NCBI GenBank assembly: GCA_034359265.1
Contig: CP136891.1
Location: forward strand, 7,764,501 to 7,828,500
DNA from: Canna indica
Taxonomy: Eukaryota > Streptophyta > Magnoliopsida > Zingiberales > Cannaceae
Direction: 5' to 3'
Length of the DNA: 64,000 nt
A model generated the notes under the pieces. It worked only from the letters and a program-made list of their open reading frames with translations, made no database searches and had not been told where the DNA came from. Made by a program: the position numbers and the translations under genes. Shown one piece after another: positions 59,325-64,000 of the stretch. The stretch's first letter is position 1; each line of letters opens with the position of its first letter.

Positions 59325-62300
59325 TTAAAATGACGACATGCTTGGTTCGATCACTTTTGGTCGCCACATTGACTTTTTAATACATAGTATTCCTTGGTTA
59401 TCCTTTGAGTAGGTCAAAATGATTTCCCAGTTGAGTGACTTTGCCATGTCCTCTATCTCACTGATTGTATCAGCATTGTCCCGAACAATTAGCTTCCCTT
59501 CAGGTCTCAATATCCGATCTACCTCCGCAATTACTTGCAATAACTGGCACCTAAATTGTAGAATGACAGATAGATGATCAGCAATAATTAATGGAAAAAT
59601 ATATTGAATTTGATTGGATGATAAATTTTATGTCAAGTCCAACACATGAATACACTTATTGACTGTAGGTATTTTTTTATGTCACTGAGAACAATTATGT
59701 ATCTATTTTCTTGACAAAAGTAATTTAACCTTTGTGTTACTCAATTTTTTTCTTACATCTATGAGTTTTGCTATGAAACATCTGTGCAGGGAAAGAATAA
59801 TTCTTGTATACATATAAGTAATTGCAGTGAAGTCTATATCATGCTTGCATGATATTCTTGGCTAGGTACTACTATAACTTGAATCAAATTGAAGCATAGT
59901 TGGAAAGTTTTACATTTCCGTTTCAAAGATGACCAGCAACTAACCTGTTCTTGAGTTTGGAGAACAAATGGTCTGCGTGGAGAAGATCATATGTTCTTGG
60001 GTAGGTACTAAATGACTCACACCAATCATGATACATCCCAAATAGTCCACGCTCATAAATGATGGGAAGTGTGTCTGGTGAGTCAATTGAAACAATATTC
60101 ATAACCCAGACCTTCATGTCTCTCAGAGCTGCAGCAAAACTGCAAACAATAGCAAGGACTGTAAGCAGGACAAAATAGGTAGGCATGATGTCACAAATAA
60201 TAATAAAATGAGTTCAAAATGAACTGAGAACGGGGAAAAGTGATATTTTAAAAATCAAGCAATAATGCATCAAAATTGATACATGATTTGAGCTTGTTAA
60301 ACTCATCATGAAAATTGTATAATAACATAAAACATCATGTGGGAACCAATAAACCTGCAAATGATAAGTATGCATTTAGTAGTTCATACTTAAGTGAACA
60401 TGAATGAGAGCTGACCAATGACTTCATTTTACACAGCAGTTAAATGATAATTAGTCAGAATGAATCAAGCACCAAATAGGTCAATAAGTTTTGCACGAGA
60501 TGACTTTGACAAAAAAGCTTCACAACTTCATAGTGCCTATAAGGATCAATATGCTAGTCATCCATCCTAAAAGATTGAGCTCTTAGGAAAAGTTGTATTT
60601 GAGCCCCTTATGCTAGTACAATCAAAATGTGCTAGCTCACTGAGCCATTTTACATGGTTGCCTGCAATATGCAACATAACATGACCTCCGAGTCTTTTGT
60701 CACAACTATAAATTTGAGAACTGCTTAGATTTCACACCATTTTTATGACTAAAATAGTAGCATGATGTCAACAGAATCCTAATGACAGTGAGTCAGTGAT
60801 AGCCTAATAGCTCCCAAAACCTAGATTTCTATAAAAGTATATGTTGAATATAATGTTCTTTTCACTATTCAAATCCAGAAACAGAATCAATCCTATTAGA
60901 TGAAAACTTATGATTTTCAGAATATTTATGCACAAAATCAGAAGCATCATCATATCAGCTTACCCTCCATATACAGATCTCATGTCCATGACGTTCCTCA
61001 CATTAGACCAGTTGATTCCCATTCCGCTAACATAAGACTTGCTAACTATCTGTTTCCAGTGTTTATAGTCAACCTGAAAGTCTTCAGGTGCTGGTTTACC
61101 ATAAACCCCAAGCTGGGATCTATTCAGCCAGTAAGGTGTCTTCTCTAGCCTTAGTGGCCACTCCCCTGGCCACACTGTGCCACGACTAGCTGGATCCACT
61201 GGCATTTTGTGCATGCATGCTTGCAAAGGGATATTCCTGCATGCACAGAAAGCAACAATCAAGTTTGACGCAATAACTAACAGCAACTGCCAAATGAAAA
61301 ATCATTTAATCCACATGCGAAACTAATAGACTTACCAGGCTGCATCTGGATTATCCGAATCTTGGCAAATAGGAGGGTTGTCTTTTGCTCTTTTTTCATA
61401 GCATTTGTTGTCAGTAGGCTTTCTAAAGATAGCCAAACCTACGTTGTTTAGTGTGTCATTTTTCTTTGTCACCATCTCCCAGCACATGGATTTCATCAGC
61501 GCTGACATAGCTGGAATAGATGTCAAAGAAAACATGAATTACAGATTTACAGTTGTCAGTTGATATAACCCTGATGATATACCATATAATTGAATTCTCA
61601 AATTATCAGCTTAAATTTGGCTTGTCTCTGTATTGATGGATAAATTGTCCTTTGAAGGTTTTTGAATCAACATATAAATGTAAGGTACGTAGTTTAGATG
61701 ATCTTCCATTGTGCAAAATGTTAATTGGGATACTAGATCACAGAAAAATAAGGGCACATTTCATTTCTTTTGTTTCTCCTATTTTTTGGAGAAGACCCAA
61801 GTTGTTCTTTATAGCAATAAGGTGTACAATTTCTACTTAACTGGGTCTTCTTTCGTTGTTCCATGTGGTCTTCTTCTATGTGTCTATCAGTCTAGCTAAA
61901 AAGTAAGATAGCAAGAATAATTTGTAATTTCTACCTTTCCAAATTTCAACATCCTCAGGAAGGTCTTGGTAGACTGGAGTTGCAGACCAAACAAAGTAAC
62001 CTCCAGGTCGCAGCAATCGGTTCAGCTCCAACAAAAGCATACCACCTTCAAGTTTTATCTTTAAATAAGCCCGAAATTTGTTGCTTTTTTAAGAGAAAAT
62101 GTTTACAAAAAAAGAAATCTACCTTCTATATGCCACGGTACTCTACAACGGGCACAGTGAACAACATCAAAGACCTTGCTGGGGAATGGAAGTCTTTTGG
62201 TTCCCATGACTGCTGATATAGCTGGAATGCCTCTCTCAAGAGCAAACTGCACTTGGGCCTCATGTTCATCTTTGGGTGCAAGTGACATGGCCAGCACATC

Positions 62301-64000
62301 TCTTTCAAAAAGATAGCCACCAAAGCTAGCCACTCCGCATCCAACATCCAATATGACACGACTGCGCTTTCCCCATGCAATTTTAGGCAATGACTGCAAA
62401 GATAAGAGAAAAAGGAAGTCTAATGAGCGTGTTTTATATCTTTGTGCAACAGTTTCTCCACTGTGAAAATTTCAAAAAAGAATTCCATTCTTGGAATCTA
62501 AATGCAAGGATGCAACAACTTTGGCGATGAAAGGACCACAATTATTTGGATCATAGAGGAGAGACCTACTTAGTTTCATCTATTGTTTTGCATATACAGG
62601 ACCAATTAGTTGACAGAACAAATATGATATGGATATATCATAAGCGTCCATACATGATAGGTCCTATATAAAATAATCATACTGTTCACTAGAATCTAAG
62701 AAATGCATGCATAAATTGATGCTAATTTAGTTAAAGGTTTTTTAATTAGACTCTGCAAGCATCAAAAGAAAGGTAGATAAAGAAACAGATGCATTCAAGT
62801 ACCATAAACGCATGAGCATGCCCAGGGCATGCAAAAGAAACATCCAGAGGGGACTAAGAAATTCTAAAAAAATAAAGGTAACGTTCTTGTTAAGAAGTCA
62901 GTAGTGAACCTCTTGGATGAAATCAATGTAATGAAGTGCACCATGCTTAAACTGAGTTCCACCACCTGGAAATGTTAGATACTCTCCTGAAACTTTCACC
63001 CAGTTTTGGTGTCCTTTTACTGTTGCAAGCTTGGTATGTGGAACATTATTGTACCATATCTGTGGTGATAAAAAATGATGGAAATTTATTCATATTTTCA
63101 AGGTGAAGAATGGAATGCAAATAAGTTGCAGATGGTAAACCAAGTACCTTATCTCTGCTCTTGGGCCATTTAATTGGTTGTTTATATTCATCAGGAAGAG
63201 GAACGAGGCATGTCGGTGCATTATCAGGACAGTGCCTCTCTCTGTGTTCATAGTGTTTGGTACTATGGAGCTTCTTAATAGCTGCTACATTGTCAAGACA
63301 TGGGATATAATCTGTTCCAGCAGTGACATTACACAGTTTCCAGTTGTACCCAATAATTTGACCCTTGGATGATGATGAAGATTGAACCTCTTTCTCATTC
63401 TTTGACTCTGCAGCTTGGGTAGACCATGCTCCATTCCGAGTATTGGTCTCAGTCAAAACCTCTGACTGGACCCCAGATGGTAAAACCTCATTCTCACCTT
63501 TGTCCTCCGTCTCAATGCCATCTTTCTCATCGTTAGAACTTTGTACCACTTTTATCTCTACTGTGCCTGGGCTTGTTTCATCCTCATTTTTATTGCCATC
63601 AAATTTCTCACTTTTCTCCAAATCCTCCTTTTCTTGACTACCTTCCTCGTTGTCTGTGTCATCCCCTTTATTTGCATCTCTTGCCTCCTCCGTTGTTTTG
63701 CCACCTTTTTTATCATCTGAATCAACATCATTCTGGGTATTTGATGTATCCTCAGAATCATTATTGTTATCGTCATTTCCCTCTTCAGTTTTTTCCACTT
63801 TATCAGATACTTTTCCCGATTTAAAATCTAATTTATTTTCGTCATTGCTAGTATTTTCACCAACAAAATCTTTAGTTATGTCACCTGAATTATCTTTGAA
63901 TGCCTCAGAACTACTTTGAGAAATTTCATCGCTCATATCAGTTGTGCTATCTGGTGAAGGCATCTCTGCTGCTGGAGCCATTGATGATGATGTCATCATC
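59325..64000 (-). CDS. Putative pectin-type methyltransferase, PMT26-like (5' end beyond the window)
   Basis: Visible exons in coding order: 63148-64000 (continues right), 62910-63059, 62123-62393, 61935-62045, 61336-61510, 60964-61236, 59945-60139, 59325-59550; 750 codons plus stop. The first visible residues MMTSSS correspond to the end of the membrane anchor in Arabidopsis PMT26, so a short N-terminus is missing. A long acidic lumenal linker (~200 residues rich in D, E, K, N, S) comes before the DUF248 methyltransferase domain. That domain has [60 protein letters not shown] (SAM-binding glycine motif), [33 protein letters not shown] and [20 protein letters not shown]. Later words are [39 protein letters not shown] and [11 protein letters not shown]. 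These type II Golgi proteins (QUASIMODO2 family) are thought to methylate cell-wall polysaccharides, chiefly pectin. Confidence 0.93.

Noticed and set aside
1..64000. Bacterial-type features (operons, CRISPR arrays, ribosome binding sites)
   Set aside because: All genes have plant-type introns or belong to plant-only families; no such features are expected and none were seen.

Overview
The window is nuclear DNA of a flowering plant. The genes have many introns, the intergenic DNA is AT-rich and full of transposon remains, and the proteins belong to plant-only families. GC-rich first exons (for example the PPR gene and the 3.4-3.8 kb gene) and the form of the PISTILLATA-type protein suggest a non-grass monocot; that is an inference. 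I rebuilt exon chains by eye from GT/AG sites, reading phase and family similarity. The summed coding lengths of all complete multi-exon genes are divisible by three.

Genes from left to right: last two exons of an RDR2-type RNA-dependent RNA polymerase (+, 1043-2660); a small conserved plant protein of unknown role (-, 3364-3816); a KUP6/8-type potassium transporter in 9 exons (-, 5146-11872); a KUP7/12-type potassium transporter in 9 exons (-, 27406-32213); an XND1/NAC104-type NAC factor (-, 37189-37927); an intronless P-class PPR protein like At1g52640 (-, 40730-42277); an intronless DUF679 (DMP) membrane protein (+, 43627-44277); a PISTILLATA/GLOBOSA MADS-box gene in 7 exons (-, 45343-47078); a USP-domain cytoplasmic receptor-like kinase in 10 exons (+, 52381-55826); and a PMT26-like Golgi methyltransferase whose first codons lie beyond the right edge (-, 59325-64000). 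They do not form a pathway or an operon-like unit. They are ordinary neighbours in a gene-moderate region.

The accessory content is mobile DNA. The clearest pieces are a 1.59 kb Pack-MULE (15931-17521) with ~230-bp terminal inverted repeats, an 8/9-matching target duplication and a chimeric acyl-activating-enzyme pseudogene; a 2.43 kb solo LTR (18791-21220) with a perfect 5-bp target duplication; a 195-bp 5'-truncated LINE-type insertion (36774-36968) with an exact 18-bp target duplication; two large fold-back elements (42431-43111, 50860-51740); a palindromic CACTA-like repeat array (22855-23235); and at least five ~410-500 bp non-coding elements with TAGGG-type or related ends, one inside an RDR2 intron. 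I did not find a new multi-gene system. The most novel object is the chimeric Pack-MULE.
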